Below, one piece after another: positions 1 to 7,984 of a stretch of 19,189 nt of DNA. Origin of the DNA: DATGWF01 sp035299585. Its GTDB lineage: Bacteria > Actinomycetota > Actinomycetes > Actinomycetales > Microbacteriaceae. Below the pieces are notes generated by a model that was given only the letters and a program-made list of their open reading frames with translations, had not been told where the DNA came from and searched no databases. The translations under genes were made by a program, and so were the position numbers. How positions within the stretch are numbered: the first letter of the stretch is position 1; the number at the start of each line of letters is the position of its first letter. The stretch spans positions 1 through 19,189 of the forward strand of contig DATGWF010000084.1 in the NCBI GenBank assembly GCA_035299585.1, given 5' to 3'.

Positions 1-100
1 CGACCGAAATCGGATTCGAACCGTCGGTTGCGAGGGCTTGTGCCGTGCCCGTGCTGCCAAAGAGCACACCGGCCAAGAGGGTCGCGAGCACGAACTTCAC
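1..100 (-). CDS. N-terminus of a secreted protein (partial, runs off left edge)
   Basis: The reverse strand opens with GTG at 100-98 and stays open to the window edge, giving 33 residues. They read as a classical signal peptide: MKF, a hydrophobic core VLATLLAGVLFGSTG, then a signal peptidase I type site ending AQALA before a polar stretch TDGSNP. An in-frame stop lies about 16 codons upstream, so no much longer N-terminus is possible. The ribosome binding site is weak (GATCGG just before the start). The gene is divergent from metH, so 101-194 should hold both promoters. The mature protein lies outside the window, so its function cannot be named. Confidence 0.5.
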   Translation of the reverse strand, partial: MKFVLATLLAGVLFGSTGTAQALATDGSNPISV

Positions 101-194
101 CCGATCAGTCTGGCAGAGCCAGGCGTGCAGCGATGTCTCGGCACGTCATCTGGCCGTGCGTGAATCGGCCCAACTTTAGGATGGAGTGATGAAC

Positions 195-3100
195 ATGCCC
201 GATCGCTCGCTCGCGCTGCTCGCCGCTCTTCGGGAGCGAGTGGTAATCGCTGACGGCGCGATGGGCACGATGTTGCAACAGTTCGCCCCCACCCTCGACG
301 ACTATCGGGGCCTTGAGGGTTGCAACGAGATCCTCAACGTCTCACGTCCCGACATTGTTGCGGACATTCACCGGGCCTATTTCGAGGTCGGAAGCGACTG
401 CGTCGAAACCAATACGTTTGGCGCGAACTGGTCGAACCTCGGCGACTACGACATCGCCGACCGCATCACCGAACTCTCCGAAGCCGGCGCCCGCATCGCC
501 CGCGAGGTCGCCGAGTCTTATGAGGCGCGCGACGGGCGGCCACGCTGGGTGCTCGGATCGATGGGCCCCGGCACCAAGCTCCCGACCCTCGGCCATGTGA
601 CGTACGCCCATCTCAAGGCGACCTTCGCCGAACAGGCCGTCGGTCTCGTTCGCGGCGGCGCCGACGCGCTCCTCATCGAGACCTCGCAGGACCTGCTGCA
701 AACCAAGTCCGCCGTCAACGGCTGCCACCAGGCTTTCGCTCAGCTCGGCATCCGGATTCCCATCTTCGTTGAGGTCACTGTCGAGACCACCGGAACGATG
801 CTGCTCGGAACCGAGATTGGTGCGGCGCTCACGGCGCTCGAACCGCTCGGCATCGACATGATCGGCCTGAACTGTGCCACAGGTCCTGCCGAAATGAGCG
901 AGCACCTGCGGCAGCTCTCCAAGCAATCTCGGGTTCCCGTGATGGTCATGCCGAACGCCGGATTGCCCATCCTCACCGCGGACGGCGCGGTCTATCCGCT
1001 CACCCCGGATGAGCTTGCAACCGCACACGAACAGTTCGTCCGCGAGTTTGGGCTCTCGCTTGTCGGCGGATGCTGTGGCACCACGCCGGAGCACATTCGC
1101 GCGGTCGTTGATCGCCTTGCCGGGACGTCGGTCTCGGAGCGCACCGTCACACCAGAGCCGAGCGTCTCGAGCCTCTACCAGCAGGTGCCGTTCGCTCAAG
1201 ACAACGCATTCCTGGCCATCGGGGAGCGCACGAACGCGAACGGCTCCAAGGCGTTCCGCGAGGCCATGCTCGAGGCGCGCTGGGATGACTGCGTCGACAT
1301 TGCGCGAGCTCAGGTTCGTGCGGGAGCCCACCTGCTCGACGTTTGCATCGACTATGTCGGCCGTGATGGCGTCGCCGACGTGCGCGAAATCGTCTCTCGT
1401 TTCGCTTCCGCTTCGACGCTCCCCATCGTGGTTGACTCGACCGAACCGGCCGTGCTCCAGGCCGGGCTTGAGCTCATCGGCGGCCGGCCGGTCATCAACT
1501 CGGTCAACTTCGAAGACGGTGACGGGCCCGAGTCCCGATTCGGTCGAATCATGCCGCTCGTCAAGGAACACGGTGCCGCGGTCATCGCTCTCACCATCGA
1601 CGAAGAGGGTCAGGCTCGGACGTCCGACGACAAGGTTCGCATCGCCTCCCGGCTCGTTGACACCCTCGTGAACGACTGGGGTTTGCGGGTCGATGACATT
1701 ATCGTCGACGCCCTCACTTTCCCGATTGCGACCGGTCAGGAAGAGACGCGCCGCGACGCAATCGAAACCATCGACGCCATTCGACGCATTACCGACGCCT
1801 ATCCGGGCATCCACACCACGCTCGGGGTCTCGAATGTGTCATTCGGCCTCAATCCTGCGGCCCGCGTCGTATTGAACTCGGTCTTCCTGCACGAGGCTGT
1901 CGAGGCCGGTCTGGACTCGGCAATCATCGACGCCGCAAAAATCGTGCCGCTCGCGTCCATAGACGAGGAGCAGCGCCGGGTCGCTCTCGACTTGGTCTGG
2001 GACCGCCGCGAGTTCGACGAGGAGGGCGCCGTCCGATATGACCCGCTCGCCCGAATGCTCGAACTGTTCGAGGGCGTCGACACCGCGGCAATGCGCGACG
2101 CTCGGGCGGCCGAACTCGCCGCGCTGCCCGTCACCGAGCGGCTCACTCGACGGATCATCGATGGTGAGCTCAAGGGACTCGAAGCCGACCTCGACCTCGC
2201 TCGGGCCGAGGGCAACACCGCGCTCGGCATCATCAACGACTACCTCCTCGCGGGCATGCAAGTCGTGGGTGAGCGATTCGGCTCCGGCGAAATGCAGTTG
2301 CCGTTCGTGCTGCAGTCCGCCGAGGTGATGAAGACCGCCGTCGCGCTCCTCGAACCGCACATGGAAAAGGCCGAAGCCGCCGGGAAGGGTCGTATCGTGC
2401 TCGCCACGGTCCGCGGCGACGTCCACGATATCGGCAAGAACCTTGTCGACATCATCCTGTCGAACAACGGATACGACGTGGTCAACATCGGCATCAAGAA
2501 GACCATCAACGAAATCATTCAAGCCGCCGAAGAGTCTCGGGCTGACGTCATTGGCATGAGTGGCCTGCTGGTGAAATCCACCGTCGTCATGAAGGAGAAC
2601 CTGCAGGAGCTGGCCGCGCGCGGGCTCGCGGCACGTTGGCCGGTCATCCTCGGTGGCGCGGCTCTCACCAGACCGTTTGTTGAAGACGATCTCGCGGGTG
2701 AGTTCCCGGGTGTCGTGCGCTATGCCCGTGACGCCTTCGAGGGCCTTGCGCTCATGGAGCCGCTCGTGGCGATCGCGCGCGGCGCCCACCCCGAATCGGT
2801 CGGTCTTCCCGCGCTCAAAAAGCGCATCCACCGTGAGACGGTTCTCACGCTCACCGAGCCGGATGCCCTCCCCGCACGGAGTGACGTCGCCACCGATAAT
2901 CCCATCCCGGCGCCGCCCTACTGGGGCACCCGCATCGTCAAGGGCATCCCGCTCGCCGACTTTGCCGCATTCCTCGATGAGCGCGCCACGTTCATGGGGC
3001 AGTGGGGACTCAAGCCCGGTCGCGGCGATGACGGTTCGTCCTACGAACAGCTCGTCGAAACCGAGGGGCGGCCGCGACTGCGCTATTGGCTCGACCGCAT

Positions 3101-3764
3101 TCTTGCCGAGGGCATGTTCGATCCCACGGTCGTCACCGGCTACTTCCCGGTTGTGAGTGAGGGCAACGACGTCGTCGTTCTCCACCACGGCGACGACCCC
3201 AGCGGGGTCCTCGGCGCGGCCGGCGCGCTCGCGCCCGATGGCGGCTCGAGCGGTCCGCTCGGTTCGGAGCGATTGCGATTCACCTTCCCGCGGCAGCGCC
3301 GCGACCGCCACCTCTGCCTCGCCGATTTCATTCGCTCACGGGAGAGCGGACAGGTCGATGTGCTGCCAATCCAGCTCGTCACCGTCGGTGCGAGTGTCGA
3401 TGCGTTCACCGCGGAGATGTTCGCCGCAAACGCCTACCGCGACTACATGGAACTCAACGGGCTCGCAATGCAGCTCACCGAGGCCCTCGCCGAGTACTGG
3501 CACTCCCGCATTCGAGCCGAGCTGGGCTTCGCGTCCGAGGAACCCTCCGATGTTGCCGGCTTGTTCAAGCTCGACTATCGCGGCGCCCGCTTCTCGCTCG
3601 GCTACCCCGCTTGTCCCGAGATGGAAGACCGTCGCAAGGTGGTCGAGCTGCTTCAGCCGGGCCGGGTCGGTATCGAGCTCAGCGAGGAACTGCAGTTGCA
3701 TCCGGAGCAATCCACCGACGCCTTCGTGTTCCACCACCCCGAGGCGAAGTACTTCTCGGTCTAG
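195..3764 (+). CDS. metH: Cobalamin-dependent methionine synthase
   Basis: Transfers a methyl group from 5-methyltetrahydrofolate to homocysteine through a bound cobalamin, in the cytoplasm. It is 1189 residues, normal for full-length MetH. Domains in order: homocysteine-binding (about 10-310; DGAMGT near the N-terminus, zinc ligands Cys227 and Cys293/294 in GLNC and GGCCGT), pterin-binding (about 335-610; AIGERTNANGSK), cobalamin cap and binding domain (about 640-890; DVHDIGKN with axial His744), and AdoMet-dependent reactivation domain (about 905-1189; RGARFSLGYPACP near 1130-1141). Nothing is missing. GTG186, ATG189 and ATG195 are all in frame; I chose ATG195 because GGAG at 183-186 sits 8 bases upstream, although ATG189 with AGGA at 178-181 is possible. 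The stop TAG overlaps the stop of the converging ECF S-component gene. Confidence 0.96.
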   Translation: MPDRSLALLAALRERVVIADGAMGTMLQQFAPTLDDYRGLEGCNEILNVSRPDIVADIHRAYFEVGSDCVETNTFGANWSNLGDYDIADRITELSEAGARIAREVAESYEARDGRPRWVLGSMGPGTKLPTLGHVTYAHLKATFAEQAVGLVRGGADALLIETSQDLLQTKSAVNGCHQAFAQLGIRIPIFVEVTVETTGTMLLGTEIGAALTALEPLGIDMIGLNCATGPAEMSEHLRQLSKQSRVPVMVMPNAGLPILTADGAVYPLTPDELATAHEQFVREFGLSLVGGCCGTTPEHIRAVVDRLAGTSVSERTVTPEPSVSSLYQQVPFAQDNAFLAIGERTNANGSKAFREAMLEARWDDCVDIARAQVRAGAHLLDVCIDYVGRDGVADVREIVSRFASASTLPIVVDSTEPAVLQAGLELIGGRPVINSVNFEDGDGPESRFGRIMPLVKEHGAAVIALTIDEEGQARTSDDKVRIASRLVDTLVNDWGLRVDDIIVDALTFPIATGQEETRRDAIETIDAIRRITDAYPGIHTTLGVSNVSFGLNPAARVVLNSVFLHEAVEAGLDSAIIDAAKIVPLASIDEEQRRVALDLVWDRREFDEEGAVRYDPLARMLELFEGVDTAAMRDARAAELAALPVTERLTRRIIDGELKGLEADLDLARAEGNTALGIINDYLLAGMQVVGERFGSGEMQLPFVLQSAEVMKTAVALLEPHMEKAEAAGKGRIVLATVRGDVHDIGKNLVDIILSNNGYDVVNIGIKKTINEIIQAAEESRADVIGMSGLLVKSTVVMKENLQELAARGLAARWPVILGGAALTRPFVEDDLAGEFPGVVRYARDAFEGLALMEPLVAIARGAHPESVGLPALKKRIHRETVLTLTEPDALPARSDVATDNPIPAPPYWGTRIVKGIPLADFAAFLDERATFMGQWGLKPGRGDDGSSYEQLVETEGRPRLRYWLDRILAEGMFDPTVVTGYFPVVSEGNDVVVLHHGDDPSGVLGAAGALAPDGGSSGPLGSERLRFTFPRQRRDRHLCLADFIRSRESGQVDVLPIQLVTVGASVDAFTAEMFAANAYRDYMELNGLAMQLTEALAEYWHSRIRAELGFASEEPSDVAGLFKLDYRGARFSLGYPACPEMEDRRKVVELLQPGRVGIELSEELQLHPEQSTDAFVFHHPEAKYFSV

Positions 3765-4522
3765 AGTTTGGCTCGGCGCAGCGCGGCGAGGGCCGGGCCT
3801 CCAATGAGGGCGATTCCGATCGCGCTTGTCAGTGCGCGAACGCTGTCCCAGGTGAGGGTCGACGTGACGAGCGTGTACGTGCCGAACCGGCGGAGGTTCT
3901 CGCCGAGCGAACCGTCTGCGAGATACGAGACCGCGGTTTGCGGACCGACTGCGAACGGCCAGAACCAGAGGTTCATGATGGCGCCGAACAGGTATGACGC
4001 GACAATGCCGTAGCCGATGAGCCAGGCGAGCTCACGACGTCTTTCGACACGATCGAGAGCGACACTGTTCCTCCGCGGCAGCAGGCCGGCACCGGCGCCA
4101 ACCCAGCCGGCCGCGAACATCTGGAAGGCGGTCCACGGCCCGATTGTTCCGGTGAGTGCAGTCGAGAGCACGATGGTGACCATTCCGAGGAGGAATCCGA
4201 ACTTCGCACCAAACGCTCGCCCACCGATGATGAGGACAATGAACACTGCTTCGAACCCACCGACGCCGCTCGAAGCGAACCTGACCGCGGTACCCACGGC
4301 GGAAAGCACCCCGAGCATCGCCACGGTCTTCTGGGACATGGGGTGCCGGTCGAGGAGAAGTGCTCCCACAACGATTGCGACCGGTGCGAGCGCGAGCGCG
4401 ACAATCGGGAGAGTTGCGCGGGCGTCGCTCGGCACGGCTGTCCCGAGGAGGGGCCAAACGAACGCCGCGAGCCCGACTGCGCCAGTGATGCCGAGCGCGA
4501 TGCGGTCACGCAGTTGCGTCAC
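3761..4522 (-). CDS. ECF transporter S component (substrate-binding membrane subunit), candidate corrinoid specificity
   Basis: A hydrophobic protein of 253 residues with about six membrane segments, typical in size for the S subunit of an energy-coupling factor vitamin transporter. The central stretch GRAFGAKFGFLLGMVTI, followed by GPWTAFQMFAAGWVGAGAG, resembles actinobacterial S components of the group that includes the predicted cobalamin protein CbrT; I recognise the family by pattern only. The GTG start at 4522 overlaps the upstream stop (GTGA) and has GGAGGT 6 bases before it, so translation is probably coupled to the T-ATPase gene. An ATG-led extension to 4654 is open, but it would lie wholly inside the upstream gene and is rejected. 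Cobalamin is inferred from the neighbouring lipoprotein and from metH; another vitamin or precursor is possible. Confidence 0.8.
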   Translation of the reverse strand: MTQLRDRIALGITGAVGLAAFVWPLLGTAVPSDARATLPIVALALAPVAIVVGALLLDRHPMSQKTVAMLGVLSAVGTAVRFASSGVGGFEAVFIVLIIGGRAFGAKFGFLLGMVTIVLSTALTGTIGPWTAFQMFAAGWVGAGAGLLPRRNSVALDRVERRRELAWLIGYGIVASYLFGAIMNLWFWPFAVGPQTAVSYLADGSLGENLRRFGTYTLVTSTLTWDSVRALTSAIGIALIGGPALAALRRAKL

Positions 4523-6273
4523 GGCTGCACCTCCGACTCCTCGGCTGTGCAGACGCGCCCGTCCGCCATCCTCCAGGTGTGGTCCGCGACACGACCGAGC
4601 CACTCGCCATCGTGGCTCGCGAGAATGATGGCCGTGCCCGTTTCTGCGACGCATTCGAGTATCTCAGCGATTGCGATTCGTGCGCCCGGGTCAAGGCCAC
4701 GCGTGGGCTCGTCGATGAGAAGCAACCTTGGCCGATGTCCCATTTGAATTGCAATCGCGAGTGCGCGCTGGGTGCCGGCAGAGAGATCCCGCGGGTGGGT
4801 GCCTGCGAGATGAGCCAGGTCCGTCGAGGGAAGAAGTGCGGCGAGCGTTGCCCGTGTCTCACCCGGCCGAAGACCTGCGAAGCGGTCCGCGAGGACAAGT
4901 TCCTCGTCGAGTGTCTCGCAGATGAAGAGTCTCCGCACGTCATCCGGGACGAGGCTCACTCGCGTGGGATTTGGTTTCGCGCCGCTCGCTTCGACCCCGT
5001 CAACCGTGATACCCGCGCTGCCAGGGATCGATAACGCGCGGAGCAAACTTGTCTTGCCGGAACCGTTCGGCCCGAGAAGTCCGATAATCGTCCCGGCTGG
5101 TACGCCGGTTTCGAGCGGACATGAAACGGACTTCCCCCGATAGGAGAGCCGGGCGGTGCCGATGTGGAGTGTCGGGCCGTTCGACCGACGGCGCGCCAAT
5201 TCCGGGGCCGGCAGCACGGGCGGCTGCCAGCGTCCGGTGCGCACGCGTCCGTCTTCGACGGTCAGCCAGTTCGGCTCCAATGCAGACAGTTCCGTCACGT
5301 GATGCTCGGCAATGACGATGCATGCTCCTGCGTCGCGCAGGCGCGCGATGGTCGATATCGCTGCGCCGCGTTGCGCCGCGTCGAGGTCCACGAACGGTTC
5401 GTCGAGAAGCACGACGTCGGGCGATCCGCTCAGTATGCGGCTGAGGGCAAGGCTCGTCCGTTCACCGGCGGAAAGCTCGGCAATGAGAGGTGCCCCGGTC
5501 GCCCCGTTCGCCCCGGTCAGGCTACCCTCGCCGGCGACTGTCGCGCCGACAAAAGCGGCTTCCACCTGTTGCGGCAGGTAGCGAAGCTGCCGCGCCGTCG
5601 CCTCAATCGGACGCCCGCGATGAGTGCTCCCCAGCCACACCCGACCGTCCAGGACGCCGCCGTGGAATTCTGTAGCGAGCCCGGCGATGAGCTCGAGCAC
5701 GCTGGTCTTGCCGCCTCCGGTGGGTCCGGTGAGCACAGTGATCCCTGAACCGATTTCGCAGTGCACATCGCGCAAGACCTCCCTGCTGCCCCAACGGAGA
5801 GTCGCTCCTTCGAATCGAATCGGCGTGAGGGTTGCGGGAGAACCGCTCGGTCCTCCCGCGCGCAGCGCAAGCGCGGCACCAATCCCGAGTGCATGCTCAA
5901 TGGCGTGTTGAAACACGGGAAGGAACAGTCGACGTGTTGCTCGCCTGCCGCGGAGCTGAAGTGCCGCACGTGTCTGAGTCGCCTCCGACCCCAGCTCGGT
6001 CAGCGACAGCACACCAATGGCACTCGCTGTGGCGATGGGGCTCGAGCGACCCGTGGCGCTTAGCCGCAACAGCAGCTCCCGGATGTCGACGACACTCGCG
6101 AAAGTACCGATTGCGACACAGCCAATCGCGAACGGAAGGGCTCGAACCGCGGCCTCGGCGAGGTCTGTAATCGCCGCGTCTCCGGCGACGAATCGCCAGA
6201 ACAGCCGCACCGTGACAAACCCGATGGCTAGCCCGACGCTGGCCCACAGCGGGCTGAATCGGGAACGCACCAT
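4519..6273 (-). CDS. ECF transporter fusion: short T component plus two ABC ATPase domains
   Basis: This 584-residue protein joins parts that are usually separate. Residues 1-145 match the C-terminal half of an EcfT/CbiQ transmembrane coupling protein: about two membrane helices (8-30, 42-62) and two arginine motifs (TRAALQLRG 101-109, ALALRAGG 134-141), which in this family touch the ATPases. ATPase 1: Walker A GPTGGGKT 183-190, signature LSAGE 267-271, Walker B VVLLDEP 287-293, switch His in AEHH 322-325. ATPase 2: Walker A GPNGSGKT 401-408, signature LSAGT 497-501, Walker B LLLIDEP 517-523, ASHD 552-555. ATP hydrolysis would drive uptake by the downstream S component. The T part is short (most have about 200-270 residues and five or more helices). 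The start ATG6273 lies 9 bases after the lipoprotein stop; GTG6270 is an alternative. Confidence 0.85.
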   Translation of the reverse strand: MVRSRFSPLWASVGLAIGFVTVRLFWRFVAGDAAITDLAEAAVRALPFAIGCVAIGTFASVVDIRELLLRLSATGRSSPIATASAIGVLSLTELGSEATQTRAALQLRGRRATRRLFLPVFQHAIEHALGIGAALALRAGGPSGSPATLTPIRFEGATLRWGSREVLRDVHCEIGSGITVLTGPTGGGKTSVLELIAGLATEFHGGVLDGRVWLGSTHRGRPIEATARQLRYLPQQVEAAFVGATVAGEGSLTGANGATGAPLIAELSAGERTSLALSRILSGSPDVVLLDEPFVDLDAAQRGAAISTIARLRDAGACIVIAEHHVTELSALEPNWLTVEDGRVRTGRWQPPVLPAPELARRRSNGPTLHIGTARLSYRGKSVSCPLETGVPAGTIIGLLGPNGSGKTSLLRALSIPGSAGITVDGVEASGAKPNPTRVSLVPDDVRRLFICETLDEELVLADRFAGLRPGETRATLAALLPSTDLAHLAGTHPRDLSAGTQRALAIAIQMGHRPRLLLIDEPTRGLDPGARIAIAEILECVAETGTAIILASHDGEWLGRVADHTWRMADGRVCTAEESEVQP

Positions 6274-6282
6274 GCAGTCAGG

Positions 6283-6840
6283 CTAGTAGGCCGGGGCCGT
6301 GACAGTGTTGTTCAGATTGAAGATCAGGCCGAGGGTTTCGCCGGGCTTGAGCGTGAGCTCATTGAAACCGGTTTCGGCATACTTCCAGACCCCGCCAGCT
6401 TCGACCCAGACGGACCAGTACGCGTTTGCCGACGGCATGTCGGCACAGGTCTCGCGGTAGGTTCCGGTCACCGTCTGCAGATCCTCGCTTGCACTGGGTT
6501 CGTCGTTGACGCGACACACCACCGCGGTCGAATAGGTTGCCGTGCCGTCGATGACGAGATTGAGGTCCTCGGCGATTTCACTCGCCTTCTGTGTGGCGTC
6601 GGTCGGGACACAGCTATCGATGGGCGCTGGGCCAAGTGGTCCGAAATCGACGACAACTCGGATGCCCGAACAGGTGGCCGCGGTCGCGCTCGGTCCGCCC
6701 GAGGGGGCCGTTGCGTGTGCGTTGCAACCACTCAGTGCGAGTGCGATCCCGAGTCCGAAGACAGCGCCGCCGAGGGTGCGCCGCAGATGTGAACGCCGTG
6801 TGCGAGGCGCGTGCGCCAAGCGAACGAGTGAATCGGGCAT
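6283..6840 (-). CDS. Lipoprotein with DUF4430-like (transcobalamin beta-domain-like) C-terminus
   Basis: A 185-residue exported lipoprotein. A basic N-terminus (RTRRSHLRR) leads to a hydrophobic segment and lipobox LSGC with lipidated Cys39, then a Thr/Ser/Pro/Ala linker. The C-terminal region YWSVWVEAGGVWKYAETGFN followed by LTLKPGETLGLIF (about 141-175) has the W-x-W, glycine and L..G pattern of DUF4430, the family related to the beta-domain of transcobalamin and intrinsic factor. Two cysteine pairs are likely (Cys57/Cys77 and Cys109/Cys132 by rough count). The start is ATG6840 with GGAGG four bases upstream. It heads the ECF operon and could capture a corrinoid at the cell surface for the transporter. 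The DUF4430 assignment is by eye; the ligand is inferred. Confidence 0.75.
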   Translation of the reverse strand: MPDSLVRLAHAPRTRRSHLRRTLGGAVFGLGIALALSGCNAHATAPSGGPSATAATCSGIRVVVDFGPLGPAPIDSCVPTDATQKASEIAEDLNLVIDGTATYSTAVVCRVNDEPSASEDLQTVTGTYRETCADMPSANAYWSVWVEAGGVWKYAETGFNELTLKPGETLGLIFNLNNTVTAPAY

Positions 6841-7063
6841 GAGTCCTCCGTTGAGTGCTAAGTGCTGAGCGTTGCGGAGGCTTCCGCGTGAGTCGCCAGA
6901 CTACCTCGTCATGTCACAGGTCACCGAAGTGTTACGAGTATTCTGCATCGTCGCCCACATATGCCCGGGCATGTTTCAGCGGCCGATTGTCCGTCGGTCG
7001 GCGCCCCGCGGTACCCGATGAGCTCGCAGCGGCGCTCAGGACGTCGCTGTAACTGAGCGCAAC

Positions 7064-7109
7064 ATGGCGGGTCGCGCGGTCGACCGTGAACGAACGCGCA
7101 ACCCGCCAT
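7064..7109 (-). terminator. Stem-loop downstream of the 7128-7724 gene
   Basis: A perfect 9-base inverted repeat, ATGGCGGGT (7064-7072) and ACCCGCCAT (7101-7109), is extended inward by a partly paired CGCG/CGCG arm around a loop. It lies 18 bases past the stop of the leftward small-protein gene, the right place for an intrinsic terminator. There is no strong U-tract, which is common in actinobacteria. It would keep transcription out of the downstream lipoprotein-ECF operon, which runs the same way. Confidence 0.55.
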
Positions 7110-7122
7110 CCCTGCGTGTTCC

Positions 7123-7139
7123 GCGGGCTACCAGCCCGC
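7123..7139. repeat. Inverted repeat over the stop codon of the 7128-7724 gene
   Basis: GCGGGCT (7123-7129) and AGCCCGC (7133-7139) form a perfect 7-base stem with a 3-base loop. The stop codon TAG (7130-7128) lies in the loop and stem. It could protect the 3' end of the mRNA or add to the terminator just beyond it. It may be a by-product of the codons for the C-terminal AGW. Confidence 0.4.
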
Positions 7140-7724
7140 CGTCAGGGTCCAGTCGATCCGTTGTGTGGCGTTCTCTAGGATGTCCTTATCGGCCTTGATT
7201 TTCAGGCACACCCAGGTGGGGGCGCCGTCGTTCCCAGCGACCGTCGGAGCCTTCACGTCGAACGTTTGGGTCGGCGCAGTCGCGGTGACGCTCGTGTAGG
7301 CGAACAGGTCGGTTCCGGGCGTACTTGCGCTGCACGCCGGAGTTGAAACGACGGCGATCGTGTAGCTCAGGCCACTACCTGAGTATCCAGTCGGGATTGA
7401 GGCGGTAAGCTTCACCGGGAAATCGACGGTGGTTGTCGCGGCAGCCTGCACGCCGAATAGCGAGTATGTCGTTGAATTTGGCGACGCTGGGACGGTGCCA
7501 AGGTCGAGGATGGCCGGCGACGAACTCGAGCCAGCCGGGGACCAGGACGTTCCCGCATTCACGCTCACTTTCATGCCGGCAAGCTTGCCCGTCTTCACAT
7601 CGCTCTGAAGAAAGCTCGTCGCTGACCACGCTGCAAGTGTGATGACCGCTCCCACCCCGATCACTGACGTCATCGCGACAATAGCCCGCACTTTGCGGCG
7701 CGAGAGGTTCTCTCGAGTTCTCAT
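7128..7724 (-). CDS. Small exported protein with SipW-dependent-type signal peptide (TasA/camelysin-like)
   Basis: 198 residues. The N-terminus RRKVRAIVAMTSVIGVGAVI runs into TLAAWSATSF (LAAW at 30-33), the alternate signal peptide seen in actinobacterial exported proteins that sit beside a SipW-type signal peptidase; such a peptidase is encoded at 14490. The mature part is rich in Ser, Thr, Ala, Val and Gly, as in beta-sandwich surface proteins, and has two cysteines, in TPACSAST and in PTWVCLKIKA, likely to form a disulfide. It ends IDWTLTAGW, close to the VYWTAVAGW end of the 8894-9529 protein. ATG7724 has AAAGGA seven bases upstream. The family is known for small export and fibre-type proteins such as TasA; fibre formation here is inferred. 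It is divergent from the AraC gene. Confidence 0.82.
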   Translation of the reverse strand: MRTRENLSRRKVRAIVAMTSVIGVGAVITLAAWSATSFLQSDVKTGKLAGMKVSVNAGTSWSPAGSSSSPAILDLGTVPASPNSTTYSLFGVQAAATTTVDFPVKLTASIPTGYSGSGLSYTIAVVSTPACSASTPGTDLFAYTSVTATAPTQTFDVKAPTVAGNDGAPTWVCLKIKADKDILENATQRIDWTLTAGW

Positions 7725-7811
7725 GATTCGGTCCTTTCTAAAGCGCCAATTGCGCAGGACTCACAGTCGCGCACAGGAGCGCCTGGCCGATTGAGAGAGG
7801 TGCGATTTGGT

Positions 7812-7834
7812 GATTTCGCGGCGCTGCGTGGCTG
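7812..7834 (+). promoter_or_regulatory. Candidate operator box upstream of the 7128-7724 gene
   Basis: GATTTCGCGGC (7812-7822), then GGCTG (7830-7834). The box ends 87 bases before the ATG of the leftward small-protein gene. A near-identical box, GATTTTGCGGC then GGCTG, lies 88 bases before the start of the second leftward small-protein gene, and a third, GGTTTCGCGAC, is at 9700-9710. A weaker copy, GATTTCCGCAGC, occurs at 7864-7875. The AraC-family protein encoded next door is the obvious candidate binder, but that is an inference from position. Confidence 0.4.
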
Positions 7835-7946
7835 GGAAACGGCGCAGGCCGGGCGGCCCTCAAGATTTCCGCAGCGGCGACTCAATGTGTGCACGCAACC
7901 CGGCAATCGCGTGCCACCCGAAGGAGGGTAGGCCTGGATAGACACG

Positions 7947-7967
7947 CACGCCCGCTAAGGGGGCGTG
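7947..7967 (+). promoter_or_regulatory. Hairpin in the leader of the AraC-family gene
   Basis: CACGCCC (7947-7953) and GGGCGTG (7961-7967) pair perfectly around a 7-base loop, ending 5 bases before the AAGGA ribosome binding site (7973-7977). It could be an RNA hairpin affecting translation of the regulator or a palindromic operator for autoregulation. The function is unknown. Confidence 0.35.
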
Positions 7968-7984
7968 AGGGGAAGGAACCTACC

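Noticed and set aside
342..3311. Two long open frames on the strand opposite metH, and a similar one opposite hemL (17989-19035).
   Set aside because: They lie entirely antisense to clear, full-length enzyme genes. Their products are rich in Arg, Asp, Gly and Val without domains or motifs, as expected for GC-rich antisense frames.
4523..4654. N-terminal extension of the ECF S component.
   Set aside because: It lies wholly within the ATPase gene and is arginine/histidine-rich. GTG4522 has a strong binding site and a standard GTGA overlap.
6855..7052. A short plus-strand open frame in the gap upstream of the lipoprotein gene.
   Set aside because: No ribosome binding site and no recognisable motif. 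It overlaps the leader of the divergently read operon, and nothing distinguishes it from chance.
6841..7063. Possible cobalamin riboswitch in the leader of the lipoprotein-ECF operon.
   Set aside because: The minus-strand leader contains AGTCTGGCGAC, a partial likeness to the B12 box, but the GAGACC core and the rest of the conserved aptamer are not visible. A covariance search with the cobalamin riboswitch model (RF00174) would decide; a significant hit would reverse this.
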